The position numbers were made by a program, and so were the translations under genes. 64,000 nucleotides of DNA from Candidatus Eiseniibacteriota bacterium (lineage in GTDB: Bacteria; Eisenbacteria; RBG-16-71-46; CAIMUX01). The stretch is taken from the NCBI GenBank assembly GCA_016712505.1, contig JADJQY010000002.1:930001-994000 (forward strand), read 5' to 3'. Below, one piece after another: positions 16,480-25,971 of the stretch; the stretch's first letter is position 1; each line of letters begins with the position of its first letter. A model generated the notes under the pieces. The model ran no database searches. It saw nothing but the letters and a program-made list of their open reading frames with translations, and had not been told where the DNA came from.

Positions 16480-18018
16480 TCATCCCGAGGTGCCCTTTCG
16501 GGGGGCATCGTCGAGTTCGAAGACCAGCGAACACTCGTCGTCGAGAGGGGAATCGAGCCGGCGGTCAACCTCAGCGCGCGCTCCTCGCATCAACGCCGTG
16601 ATTGCCTCGCCTCCTTCAACCATGTGCGGGAGCGAGAGGGTGAAAATTCGCTCCTGCTCCCGTTCGCGCGGACGGAGCCAGTCCTTCAGGGCGAGGATCA
16701 AGGGCTCGCGCTGCCCCAGCCGATGACGCGCCTTCCCCCGCACCCCGTCGAGGAGACGCTGGACCTGAAAGTCGATCTTCCCCGCCGAGGATTCGGCAAG
16801 CTGGACCAGGCTCGGGTCGAGATCCCGCAGCGTCTCCGTGAGCCGAGCAAGGGAAGCGGAGACGCTTCCACGCGTGGCGTCGATCGCTTCGAGGTAACGG
16901 CGCTCGAGCGCCCCCTCCACCGCTCTGGCGACGTAGGTCTCCGGCTGTTCGACCATCTGCTCCCAGTCCACCTGGCGCTCCCCGAGCGGCGGCAGCAGCG
17001 CTGCGTGGAGCCGACTCGGCCGCAGCGGCTCCGGCAGATCGGCCGCCCCGTAGAGGGGTCCGAGCTGCGCGCGATAGCGCACCTCCGATGGGCCGCAGAC
17101 CGTGGCCAGATTCGGAAAGAGCCAGTCCTGGAGGACCGGACGCAAGACCACGTTCGGCCCGACCGTGCCGGCCGCCGGATCCTCCCCCGGATCGAGGCCG
17201 CGGCGCCGCTGATTCTCGAGCCGGAAGAGCACGCGCGCGGCAAGGTCACGCTCGAGTGCCGGCTCGAAGCCCCGAGCCCGCGCCTCGCTGGCGCCCTGTT
17301 CGAGCAGTGCCTCGATCGGCCAGCGCGCGCGAGCCTCGAGAAGAAAGGGGCGGGCCGCGTCGAGCAGCGCGGGCTGGGCTCCGTCGATCACCGCGAAGCC
17401 GCCGTCGGGCACCAGGCGAAAGAGCAGCGCGGCGACCGTCTCGGTCCAGTCTTGGCCCGCGGCCAACGCCTCCTCGAGCAGAGTTCGCGTCCCTGCGCCG
17501 TTGGGGTAGAGGTCGAACACCGCACGCGAGGCGGTGACGGCGCGACGTTGGCGGTCGACCGCCAGACGACCGATCAGGGCGCCCTTTTCGGGCGCCTGCT
17601 CGTCGCGAATCTGAACCGCGCGGCCATCCGCATCGGGGAGCCAGGCGGAGGAGACCTCGCCAAAGTCGGAGTCGTCCGAGACCAGCCAGAAGATCGGCAG
17701 CACCGGGCAGGAAAATCGCGCCTCCAGGGCCTCGGCCAGGGCGCAGGTCGAGAGAAGCTTGTACAGCGTAAAGAGCGGCCCGCCCAGCAGCGCCGGCTGC
17801 TGACCGCTGATCACGGTGAATCCACGCCCCTCCTCAAGGGCCAGGAGGCGGTCCATCGCGCGCGGCGAGGCGCCGAGGCGGCGATTCCAATCCCCCAGCG
17901 CGCGCGCGAGCTCGGGCTGGACCCGTCGTCCGTTCCGCGCCCGGCGTGCGAGGTCGAACGCCGCACCGTTCCACGCCTCTCCTTGTTCAGCACGAGAGCT
18001 GGTGCCCAGGAACTTCAT
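16480..18018 (-). CDS. bshC: BshC, putative cysteine ligase of bacillithiol synthesis
   Basis: 512 residues with the BshC signature 'ISGQQPALLGGPLFTLYK' (~residues 68-85) and 'FWLVSDDSDFGEV' shortly after. BshC is thought to add cysteine to GlcN-malate, the last bacillithiol step. The ATG at 18018 ('MKFLGTS') lies 13 bases after the methyltransferase stop; longer in-frame versions would overlap that gene. A coiled-coil stretch runs through ~residues 400-450. It is in one transcription unit with bshA. Confidence 0.92.
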   Translation of the reverse strand: MKFLGTSSRAEQGEAWNGAAFDLARRARNGRRVQPELARALGDWNRRLGASPRAMDRLLALEEGRGFTVISGQQPALLGGPLFTLYKLLSTCALAEALEARFSCPVLPIFWLVSDDSDFGEVSSAWLPDADGRAVQIRDEQAPEKGALIGRLAVDRQRRAVTASRAVFDLYPNGAGTRTLLEEALAAGQDWTETVAALLFRLVPDGGFAVIDGAQPALLDAARPFLLEARARWPIEALLEQGASEARARGFEPALERDLAARVLFRLENQRRRGLDPGEDPAAGTVGPNVVLRPVLQDWLFPNLATVCGPSEVRYRAQLGPLYGAADLPEPLRPSRLHAALLPPLGERQVDWEQMVEQPETYVARAVEGALERRYLEAIDATRGSVSASLARLTETLRDLDPSLVQLAESSAGKIDFQVQRLLDGVRGKARHRLGQREPLILALKDWLRPREREQERIFTLSLPHMVEGGEAITALMRGARAEVDRRLDSPLDDECSLVFELDDAPRKGTSG

Positions 18019-18031
18019 GGGGTGGAAGATC

Positions 18032-18811
18032 TCATGACGAACGCGCCTCCACAAACGATCTGCGCGTCCCCAGGATGATGGCGCGCGAACTCTCCGCGGC
18101 GACGAACGGTCGCCCATCGTACTCGCCCCAGATGCCAGAGACGGCGAAACCGTTCCGCTCGAGCAGGGCTTGCAACTGATCATGACGATAGAGCCGGACC
18201 CGTTCCTCGTAGATCCGGTTGGCGGGGGCACCGATCTCGATGCGCTTGCGCACGAACGGCCCCTGCTCGTCGATCCAGCGACGCTCGCGCACGACCTGCC
18301 GATCGATCACCCGCTCCCCTTCCGGCACCAAGGTGCGCCGGACCCGCTCGGCATTCAGGAAGTCGAGGACGTAGACCCCACCCGGCCGGGTCACCCGCGC
18401 CACTTCCCGGATCACCGCCTCGTCCTCGGCCGGTGTGTCAAAGTAGCCGAAGCAGGTGAAGAGCATGACCAGGGTCCCAAAGGTGGAGTCCCGCCAGGGG
18501 AGCGCCCGCATGTCTCCGCGCACCAGCGGAGCGGCAGGGGCAACCCGGCGGGCCGCGGCGAGCAGGGGAAGCGAGAGATCAAGCCCGTACGACTGGGGAC
18601 CGGCGACGGAGAGGAACCGCCCTCCCCCACAGCAAAGATCGAAGACCGGCGGGTGGAGCCCGAGCCGCGAGCGCAGCGTCTCCCGCAGCGCCTCCACCTC
18701 CCCGAGGTCGCGATGCGCGTAGAGCCGGAGATAGAGGTCGTCGAAGGCATCCGCGTACCAGGGGGTGGGACCGGCGGAGGCCTCTCGTTCGTCCGGTGGG
18801 ATCGCGCTCAT
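18032..18811 (-). CDS. Class I SAM-dependent methyltransferase
   Basis: 259 residues. The SAM-binding motif I is 'VFDLCCGGGRFL', with 'GLDLSLPLLAAAR' (motif II acidic) and 'RGDMRALPW', then 'VTRPGGVYVLDFLN'. Substrate unknown. The ATG overlaps the upstream DUF2079 gene stop (ATGA), and bshC follows 13 bases later. The position inside the bsh operon could mean a thiol or envelope substrate; that is speculation. Confidence 0.9.
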   Translation of the reverse strand: MSAIPPDEREASAGPTPWYADAFDDLYLRLYAHRDLGEVEALRETLRSRLGLHPPVFDLCCGGGRFLSVAGPQSYGLDLSLPLLAAARRVAPAAPLVRGDMRALPWRDSTFGTLVMLFTCFGYFDTPAEDEAVIREVARVTRPGGVYVLDFLNAERVRRTLVPEGERVIDRQVVRERRWIDEQGPFVRKRIEIGAPANRIYEERVRLYRHDQLQALLERNGFAVSGIWGEYDGRPFVAAESSRAIILGTRRSFVEARSS

Positions 18812-20667
18812 GGGGCCAGTCTATCCGGCCCGGATGGAAGGGCAGAGTCCGAATCCTTCGGAGGATAGCGACGCAGCTCGTCCTGCCAGCGCGCCAGCGC
18901 CTCCGGATCTTCCGCCGCGGAGCGCGTCAGGCCGAGGAGCCCTCCCTCACAGAAACCGACCCGGTAGCCTCCGGCGATCCAGGCCACCGCGTCGGCCCGG
19001 GCTCGCTCCGGGTACTCCTGATGCCGGCGGCTGCGGAGATCGAGGACGATCCAGTCGCCGTCCCAGGGCCCCATGACGCCGGGGACGGGAGAACGGATCT
19101 CCTTGCGCACAACCCACGCCAAGCTCGTGTGATAGACCTGGATCTTCGCGCGATGCGCGAACTGGGCCGCAAGGGTCTCGGCGGCCAGCACGGCCGCGTC
19201 GTCGGGGATCCGGGTTCGGAGCTTGGCGAAGGCGTCGGCATCGAGGTCGCGCTCCAGGCCGTAGACCTCGACATACGGCCAGGGCACGGAGTCGCGCAGC
19301 GGGGAATCGAGAAACTGCGCCGCAAGCGGCGCTGCGGCGACCCAGGCCAGAACCACCGTTCGGCCGCCGGGGCGCCGGCTCCAGGCACTGCGGGCCAGGC
19401 GGGCCACCCCTCCGGCCCATGCGGCCAGCACGAAGGGGATGACCGGGGCAACGTAGTGCAGGTAGATCGCAGCCTGGCTGAGGTTGTCGCTCCAGAGGTT
19501 CTGGAAGAAGACCAGCGAGCCGGAGAGCAGCACCCCGGGAGAGAGCAACGCGAGGAAGCCGGTCGGTAGCCCGAGCTGGAAGAGAAAGATGAACCGCCGG
19601 AGCTGCACCATCTCGCGCAGGAAGGGACGCCATGGCTCCCGGAGAAGGGTCAGGACGATCTCCTTCGGGGTGGAGCCGAGGTAGGCGTACCGTTCGAGGC
19701 TGTCGGAAGGCAGGCCGGCCCGAAAGTGCGGGATGCAGACGAAGAGCGCGAGCACCGACCAGGCGAGGCAGGCAGAGCCGAGCACGAAGCCGAGTCGTCG
19801 ATAGCCCGGCTTCCGCATGGCGAAGAACGCGATCGGCCCGGCCGCGAGACCGACCTCCTCGCGGATGGTCAGCGCGAAGAGCAGAAGCGCCACCCACCAC
19901 CGCTTTCGCTCCTCTGCCTCCATGGCCAGAGCCCAGAGCAGAACGGGGAGTGCGGCGGTGACATAGTGGACGTCGAACTTGTTCATGAACCCCACCGCCG
20001 GCACCAGGAAGTAGCCAAGTCCGAGGAGAAGCGCGAGCGGCACGTCGCCCGTGCGTCGCAAGGTCAGTCGGAAGAGGGCCGGGCCGCCCAACGCCAACCA
20101 GGCACTCTGCGCGGTGAGCAGCATCCGCACGTCGTCCCAGATCCAGAGGAGCGGAGCGAGCAGGGCATAGCTCGGCACGAAGTGGTCACCCAGATAGTTG
20201 GGCACCTCGATCGAGGAGGCGAACCCGCGCCCGTGGGCCAGGCTCCAGAGCACCTGGGCCTCGATCGCCAGATCGTATCCGGTGGAGTTGAGCCGGTCGT
20301 GTCGGGCCGAGGTGTAGAGGGCGAAGACGAGGGTATAGAGCCCCGCCCCCCACCAGACGAGGGCCTGGGCGCGCCGCGGATCGAGCCTGGCGCAGTACCG
20401 CGCCACGACCGCGTCGGCCCGGGCGCCGGAGGGTCGATCGAAGACCAGCAGCAGAAGCCACGCGCTCCCGGCGGAGAGGCAAAGGGAGAGCACCGAGAGG
20501 CGACCGAACCACGCCTGGAGGTCCGGCAGGAGACCAGCCAACGGGCCAGCCCCGGGATCGCCCGCGAGGACGATCAGCGCCGCCGCGGAGAGGGCACAAA
20601 GCAGCAGCGAAACCCCGCCCAGCAGCGGTGCCCCACGCCGGGCACGCGGGCGGTCCGGTGCGGTCAT
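18808..20667 (-). CDS. DUF2079 polytopic membrane protein
   Basis: 619 residues with about ten to twelve hydrophobic segments between residues 15 and 420 and a soluble ~190-residue C-terminal domain. The motif cluster 'RHDRLNSTGYDLAIEAQVLW' and 'GDHFVPSYALLAPL' is the DUF2079 hallmark, with a GT-C-like arrangement of an early Asp in the first large loop. It may be a lipid-linked sugar glycosyltransferase. It starts right after the GT2 gene stop (TGAGATG), a natural partner that could make the polyprenyl-phosphate sugar donor. Confidence 0.87.
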   Translation of the reverse strand: MTAPDRPRARRGAPLLGGVSLLLCALSAAALIVLAGDPGAGPLAGLLPDLQAWFGRLSVLSLCLSAGSAWLLLLVFDRPSGARADAVVARYCARLDPRRAQALVWWGAGLYTLVFALYTSARHDRLNSTGYDLAIEAQVLWSLAHGRGFASSIEVPNYLGDHFVPSYALLAPLLWIWDDVRMLLTAQSAWLALGGPALFRLTLRRTGDVPLALLLGLGYFLVPAVGFMNKFDVHYVTAALPVLLWALAMEAEERKRWWVALLLFALTIREEVGLAAGPIAFFAMRKPGYRRLGFVLGSACLAWSVLALFVCIPHFRAGLPSDSLERYAYLGSTPKEIVLTLLREPWRPFLREMVQLRRFIFLFQLGLPTGFLALLSPGVLLSGSLVFFQNLWSDNLSQAAIYLHYVAPVIPFVLAAWAGGVARLARSAWSRRPGGRTVVLAWVAAAPLAAQFLDSPLRDSVPWPYVEVYGLERDLDADAFAKLRTRIPDDAAVLAAETLAAQFAHRAKIQVYHTSLAWVVRKEIRSPVPGVMGPWDGDWIVLDLRSRRHQEYPERARADAVAWIAGGYRVGFCEGGLLGLTRSAAEDPEALARWQDELRRYPPKDSDSALPSGPDRLAP

Positions 20668-20668
20668 C

Positions 20669-21388
20669 TCACCCCTTGAGTTCGCCCCAGAGGCGGAAGA
20701 GTTCGCGGAAGGCGCGAAGGATCACCGAGAGCTTCGCCCCGGTCTGTTGGCCGAAGCGACGCGGGTAGTGGTGCACGCCGATCTCCACGATCCGCGCCCC
20801 GCGCTTCTTTGCCCGGGCGAAGATCTCGACGTCGATCAGTGCTCCCTCCGATTTGAGGGTCATCCCCTTGAAGATGTCGGCCCGATAGAGTTTGAACGCG
20901 CAGTCGACGTCCCGGCACGGGACCTGGAAGAGGATCCGGACCAGGAAATTGAACGCCCAGGCATTGAGTTTCCGGTGCGCCGGGTCGCTCCGGTCCACTC
21001 GGTATCCGGTGACGATTTCGTGCTCGTGCCGCAGGGCGAGCAGGAGCGGAATCTCGGCCAGATCGAACTGATTGTCGCCGTCGGTATAGAAGATCCAGCC
21101 GTAGCGCGCCGCGCCGATCCCGCTCTTGAGCGCCGCGCCGTAGCCGCGGTTCACCGGGTGGTGGACCATGCGCACTTCGGAATACTGCGCGGCCAGCCGG
21201 TCGCCCAGTTCCCCGGTGCGATCGCGGCTGCCGTCGTTGACCAGGATGATCTCGTACCGGTCAGCCAGATCCGGCAGCACGGCGCGGGCACGCGCCACCG
21301 CCTCCTCGATGTTCTCCTCTTCGTTGAACATCGGATAGAAGAGCGACAGTTCCTCGATCGGTTTCGCGCTCGCCAAGCTTCCCCTCAC
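20669..21388 (-). CDS. GT2-family glycosyltransferase (polyprenyl-phosphate sugar synthase type)
   Basis: 239 residues, GT-A fold. 'LFYPMFNEEENIEEAV' is the nucleotide-sugar entry, 'IILVNDGSRDRTGE' the first acidic motif, 'GYGAALKSGIGAARYGWIFYTDGDNQFD' carries the DxD-like metal site, and 'DVDCAFKLYR' follows. No C-terminal membrane segments, as in soluble DPM1-like enzymes. The GTG start overlaps the Omp85 gene stop (GTGA). It probably charges a lipid carrier for the adjacent DUF2079 protein. Confidence 0.9.
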   Translation of the reverse strand: MRGSLASAKPIEELSLFYPMFNEEENIEEAVARARAVLPDLADRYEIILVNDGSRDRTGELGDRLAAQYSEVRMVHHPVNRGYGAALKSGIGAARYGWIFYTDGDNQFDLAEIPLLLALRHEHEIVTGYRVDRSDPAHRKLNAWAFNFLVRILFQVPCRDVDCAFKLYRADIFKGMTLKSEGALIDVEIFARAKKRGARIVEIGVHHYPRRFGQQTGAKLSVILRAFRELFRLWGELKG

Positions 21389-22719
21389 AGACGAATTCCG
21401 CCGGCGCCGTCCACCCGGACTTCCTCGCCGTCGGTCGACAACTCCAGCCGCAACACCTGGACGAACGGAAGGAGGATCCGGAGACCCAGCCCACCGCCGA
21501 CCTGCACGGCCGCCTCCCCCCGCTGCAACTCATCGTCATCCCAGACCGTGCCCACGTCGACGAAGGCGGCGCCGTCGACCGTGAGGTCGATGGTCCGCCC
21601 GATCCGCTCGAAGCGGAGGGTGCGGCGGGGCAAGAGCGGCACCACCTGCTCGACCCACCCGATCCAGCGGCTGTCGCCACCGAACTCACCGTGGGCGTAA
21701 CCGCGCAGCGTGCTGGTCCCGCCGAGATTGAGACGAAGATAACGTGGAACGGTACCTTCGCTCCAGAGCAGCCGCGTGGCGATCGTCAATCCGCTCTCCC
21801 CGCCGGTGGGCACCACACCCAGGAGATCGACCGACCCTCGCCAGAAATCGGTATCCCCGCCGAGCGGCCCGCCGTGCCGGGTCAACCCCAGGCCGACATA
21901 ACGGCCGTGGGTGGCGCGAATCCGGTAGTGCCGCGTGTCGTCGAAAACCGTCGCCCCGAGCCAGCGATGGTCGTCGGACTCCCTCCCGCGCGCGCTGTCG
22001 GCCTCCTGCAGTGGTTCCGATTCAGCCCGCTCCCAGCCGGGGTTGAGCGCGATCCCCGACCCACGGCCCCGCCTCGGGCTCAAGACGCAGGAAAGACCGC
22101 GACGGGTCTCCCGGATCTCCTCGGTGGTCTTCTTCTCCCGGATCCAGTAGGCCGAGCTGGAGAAACCGAGGCGGCGATCGAAGGTCCAGCGGCGGCCGTA
22201 GCCGAGACTCAGTTCCCTGATCCCACCGATTCGCCCTTGCAGACGGAGCGCTTCGCCGCGCCCGTGCAGATTGTCCTCGCTCGCGAGCACCCCGTACGAG
22301 AAACGATTCTCCGGATCCCAATCGACCGTCGGAAGGGCCAGAAAGGTCGGCCGCTCGGCCACGGTGAGGACCAGGACCGGGCGATCGGTTGCGGGATCAC
22401 GGCGCACGCGATGGAGAACCTGCGCGAACAGCCCGAGGTCGAGCAGGTAGTCGCGGTCGTCCCCGAGCCGCGCCAGATCGACCGGCCGGCCCGCCCGGTG
22501 CCAGAGTTCCCGGCGGATGACCTCCGGTCGAGTTCGGGCGAGCCCGGCGATCTCGATCCGCACGAGAGGGCGCTCGATCCAGAGCGAGTCTGCCGCGGCA
22601 GGGAGAGGAGGAGATGCAGAAGCCCGGGCGGTGGAACCCCCGGGCTTCCAGAAAAGCAAGAACAGCAGAAGCGCACAGACGGTCGCGCGGACCGGTGAAC
22701 TCCCCAGCTGGTCGATCAG
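21385..22719 (-). CDS. Omp85 (BamA/TamA-like) outer membrane protein, CTG start proposed
   Basis: An N-terminal signal sequence ('VCALLLFLLFW') precedes one POTRA-like domain (~residues 40-115, 'LVRIEIAGLARTRPEVIRREL'), then a 16-strand-type barrel with 'GGTSTLRGYAHGEF' (the conserved RGY/F lid-loop motif) and a C-terminal aromatic-poor end 'DGAGGIRL'. A single POTRA is fewer than the five of BamA, so it is an accessory Omp85. No ATG/GTG/TTG lies in frame near the signal peptide. CTG at 22719 overlaps the upstream lipoprotein stop as CTGA and gives 444 residues. A small sequencing error is the alternative. Confidence 0.85.
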   Translation of the reverse strand: MIDQLGSSPVRATVCALLLFLLFWKPGGSTARASASPPLPAAADSLWIERPLVRIEIAGLARTRPEVIRRELWHRAGRPVDLARLGDDRDYLLDLGLFAQVLHRVRRDPATDRPVLVLTVAERPTFLALPTVDWDPENRFSYGVLASEDNLHGRGEALRLQGRIGGIRELSLGYGRRWTFDRRLGFSSSAYWIREKKTTEEIRETRRGLSCVLSPRRGRGSGIALNPGWERAESEPLQEADSARGRESDDHRWLGATVFDDTRHYRIRATHGRYVGLGLTRHGGPLGGDTDFWRGSVDLLGVVPTGGESGLTIATRLLWSEGTVPRYLRLNLGGTSTLRGYAHGEFGGDSRWIGWVEQVVPLLPRRTLRFERIGRTIDLTVDGAAFVDVGTVWDDDELQRGEAAVQVGGGLGLRILLPFVQVLRLELSTDGEEVRVDGAGGIRL

Positions 22720-23192
22720 CGCGGATCCGGCTTCACCACCGATCCACCGCCCCCCGAGCGCGCGACCCCGTCGTCCCCGCTCAGATCGTGGATGACGAAT
22801 CCGACGGCGAAGAGCCCCGCGCCGGCCATCAAGGTCTTGCTCGGGTCCCGCTTCGACTGGGTGATGCGCAGCACCGAATCGAGCGGCAGCGTGTAGGTGC
22901 GCGTCACCTCGTCGTAGTAGATCTCCTCGTCCCGGCTCTGGCGTTCCACCTGGACGCGGTACTCCCCGACCAACGAGTCGGCGCCCACCGTCACCCGCTC
23001 GAAGCGATACTCGAGGTTGTCCAGCGTCTCGACCTTGGCATTGGCGAGCGTCCTCCCCGCCTCGAGCTGCTGCGGGTGGATGATCGTCTTGGTCGCGCAG
23101 CCGCTGAGAGTGAAGAGCACGGCGCCCAGAGCCGCCGTCCGAAGGGGCGTGAGCGGGCCGGCTGAAGCACGGCGAAGGTTCGATCGTTTCAT
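22716..23192 (-). CDS. Small lipoprotein, unknown function
   Basis: 158 residues with a signal peptide ending in lipobox 'LSGC' (Cys ~31). The mature part is a beta-rich domain ('VETLDNLEYRFERVTVGADSLVGEYRV', 'SVLRITQSKRDPSKTL') and a hydrophobic patch 'LMAGAGLFAVGFVIHDL'. The ATG at 23192 has GGAGG six bases upstream. It is first in the operon that continues with the Omp85 protein, so it is probably an outer-membrane partner of that barrel. I do not recognise a family. Confidence 0.82.
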   Translation of the reverse strand: MKRSNLRRASAGPLTPLRTAALGAVLFTLSGCATKTIIHPQQLEAGRTLANAKVETLDNLEYRFERVTVGADSLVGEYRVQVERQSRDEEIYYDEVTRTYTLPLDSVLRITQSKRDPSKTLMAGAGLFAVGFVIHDLSGDDGVARSGGGGSVVKPDPR

Positions 23193-23297
23193 GGGTGCCT
23201 CCATGGGGGAATGATAGACACGCCGCAGCGGTCGAGGTAAAGGCCAAACTGTGCCGAGGCGCCCCCGCGCGGAGGTTCCCGGACCCTGGCGGACCGG

Positions 23298-25971
23298 TCA
23301 ACCTTCGCGGTCCAGCTCCGCCCGCCACCGGTGGAGCAGCGAGAGAGCCTCGAGCGGGGACACGGCATTCGGGTCGATCCGGCGCAGTTCGTCCAGGAAC
23401 CGAGGTTCCGGCGGAGCAAACAGCGAGAGCTGGCGCGCCCCGGCCGGAGGAGGCGGCTCGGTCGGCGATGCCCCGCCCCGCGCCGCCGACGTCGCGTGAT
23501 CTTCGGCCCCGAGATCCCGCGCCGCCCCGCGCTCGAGCTGGGTGAGGACCTCCTGCGCTCGCTTCACCACCGCCTCCGGGACCCCGGCCAGACTTGCCAC
23601 GTGGATGCCGTAGCTACGATCGGCCCCACCGTCGACGATCTTGTGCAGGAAGATCACTCGGTCGCCCCACTCCTTCACCTGCACGTTACGGTTGATCACC
23701 CCGCGAGAGGTCTCGGCGAGACGAGTCAGCTCGTGAAAGTGGGTGGCGAAAATGGTGCGCGGACGCGGCCCATCCGGTCGCGCCAGAGCCTCGGTCACCG
23801 CCCACGCAATCGCCAGCCCGTCATAGGTGGAGGTGCCTCGCCCCACCTCGTCGAGCAAGACCAGACTCCGGCGCCCGGCGTGGTGCAAGATCCGACTGGT
23901 CTCGATCATCTCGACCAGGAAGGTCGATTGCCCGCGGGCCAGGGCGTCCTGCGCGCCCACTCGGGTAAAGATCCGGTCGACCAGCCCGATCTTCGCCTCG
24001 GCAGCGGGAACGAACGACCCGATCTGGGCCAGCAGCACCAGCAGCCCCACCTGCCTCAGGTAGGTCGACTTTCCCGCCATGTTGGGTCCCGTGAGGACCA
24101 CCAACTGCTGTGCCTCCCCATCGAGCTCGAGATCGTTGGGTACGAAGCGATCGCGCCCCACCGCGGTCTCGACCACCGGATGTCGCCCGTCCCGGATCTC
24201 CAGCCGGAGGTCATCGTGCAGCTCCGGTCGGATCCAGGCGTGACGTGCGGCAACCTCGGCCAGAGACTGGAGGAAGTCGAGTTCGGCCAGGACGCGCGCG
24301 ATCGCCTGCAGCGCCCCGGTCTCGGCCCGCACCTCGTCGCAGAGCTGATCGAAGAGCAGTCGCTCGCGGCGGATCTGGGTCTCTTCCGCCCGCAGCACCT
24401 TCTCCTCGAACTCCTTCAGCTCCGGGGTGAGGAACCGCTCCGCCCCGGCCAAGGTCTGCTTCCGCTGATAGCGCTCCGGCACCTTGGGGAGCTGCGACTG
24501 CGAGACCTCGATGAAGTAGCCGAAGACCCGGTTGAACCCGACCTTCAGCCCGGGAATCCCGGTTCGCTGGCGTTCCTCCTCCTGAAGTCGTGCGATCCAG
24601 CCCTTGGCGTCCCGGAGCGAGAGAGCGCACTTCCGCCAGCTCCGGATCCCAGCTATCGCGGAACAGTCCGCCATCCGCGAGCGAAGCGGGCGGAGTATCG
24701 ACCAGGGCGGCATCGAGTCGCTCGGCCAGCTGGGGACGCAGGTGCGGTTCGAGTCGGGGCAACGCTTCCGTCGCCTCGGAGGCGGCGGAGATCAGGGCGA
24801 CGATGTTCGGGAGGACGCGCAGGGTGCCACGGAGTGCCCCCAGATCGCGGGGCAGGCTCTTGCCGCAATGCAGCCGCGCGAGGATCCGCTCGAGGTCACT
24901 GGTCTCACTCAGCGCCGAGCGCAGTACGTCGCGTCCGGCCGGCCCCTGGAGAATCGCCGCGGCTTGCTGCCGCGCCTCGATCTTCCCGCGATCGGTCAAC
25001 GGGCGGCGCAGCGCCTGCCGCAGGTAGCGGCCCCCCCCGGCCGTCCGGGTCTCGTCCAGTACGGCGACCAAGGTCGACTCGCGTGATGCCCCGGGCATCG
25101 GCTCGAGCACCTCGAGGCTCCGCAGGGTCGAGTCGTCGACGATCAGCCCCTCGTCCGGTCGCACGCGCGTCAGCCCGCGCACATGTCCGAGGTCGGACTG
25201 CTTCTGCTCGCGCACATACTCGAGCAACGCGCCCGCGGCGCCGAGTCCGGGGCCGAGATCGTCGCACTCGAACGGCTCGAGCGAGGCAACCCGGAGGTGC
25301 TCCAACCAGGCGCGCTCGGACCGTTCACGCCCAAACCGCCAGGGATCGAGCAGGGTGCGGAACGGCGCACGGGCCAGATCGATCGCCCGCAGCCACGGTT
25401 CGAGTTCCTCGCTTTCGGCCGAACTCAGCAGGAGCTCGCTCGGGGCGAGTCGCGAAAGTTCCTCCGCCGCCTCATCGGCCGAGAGATCCCCCACCCGGAA
25501 CTCGCCGGTCGAAACATCGGCAGCGGCCAGACCAAACCGGTCGCCGTCGCGACGGAGTGCCGCCATGTAGTTGTTGCTCGAAGCCTCGAGCAGGGTGTCC
25601 CCCAAGGTGGTGCCGGGGGACAGCACCTCGATGACCTTCCGCTCCAGGAGCTTCTTACCTGCGCCCGGTTCCTCCACCTGCTCGCAGATCGCCACCCGAT
25701 GTCCCGCCCGGAGCAGCTTCGCGATGTGTCCTTCGGCGCTGTGCCACGGGAACCCGGCGAGGGGAATCGGATCGGCATCCTTGGGATTCCGGCTGGTGAG
25801 GGCGATCCCGGTCTCGCGCGCCAGCACGTGCGCATCCTCGAGAAAGGTCTCGTAGAAGTCGCCCATGCGGAAGAGCAGGATCGCGCCCGGGTGCTCCGCC
25901 TTGGCGCGGAGGTACTGGGTCATCATCGGCGTCTCGGCCGGGGATTTCGCTCCGGACCGCTCGCGCTTCAC
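23298..25971 (-). CDS. mutS: DNA mismatch repair ATPase MutS, apparent frameshift
   Basis: Two overlapping reading frames together make one MutS of ~890 residues. The first (25971 to about 24620) has 'FRMGDFYETF' with the Phe-x-Glu mismatch-reading motif, the connector and the lever start. The second (about 24640 to 23298) continues with 'RDAKGWIARLQEEERQRTGIP', Walker A 'GPNMAGKSTYLRQ', 'LVLLDEVGRGTSTYDG' and 'THFHELTRLA'. The join needs loss of one base near 24618-24630 (GCTCCGGGAC read as GCTCGGGAC). The GTG start overlaps the SPOR gene stop. If the indel is real the strain is a likely mutator; a sequence error is more probable. Confidence 0.9.

Noticed and set aside
23192..23328. Omp85 protein starting far upstream near 23328
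   Set aside because: The added ~200 residues are an out-of-frame reading of the lipoprotein gene, which has its own signal peptide and ribosome site.
23331..25634. 767-codon plus-strand open frame opposite mutS
   Set aside because: Antisense shadow of mutS in GC-rich DNA; Arg/Pro-rich, no family signature.
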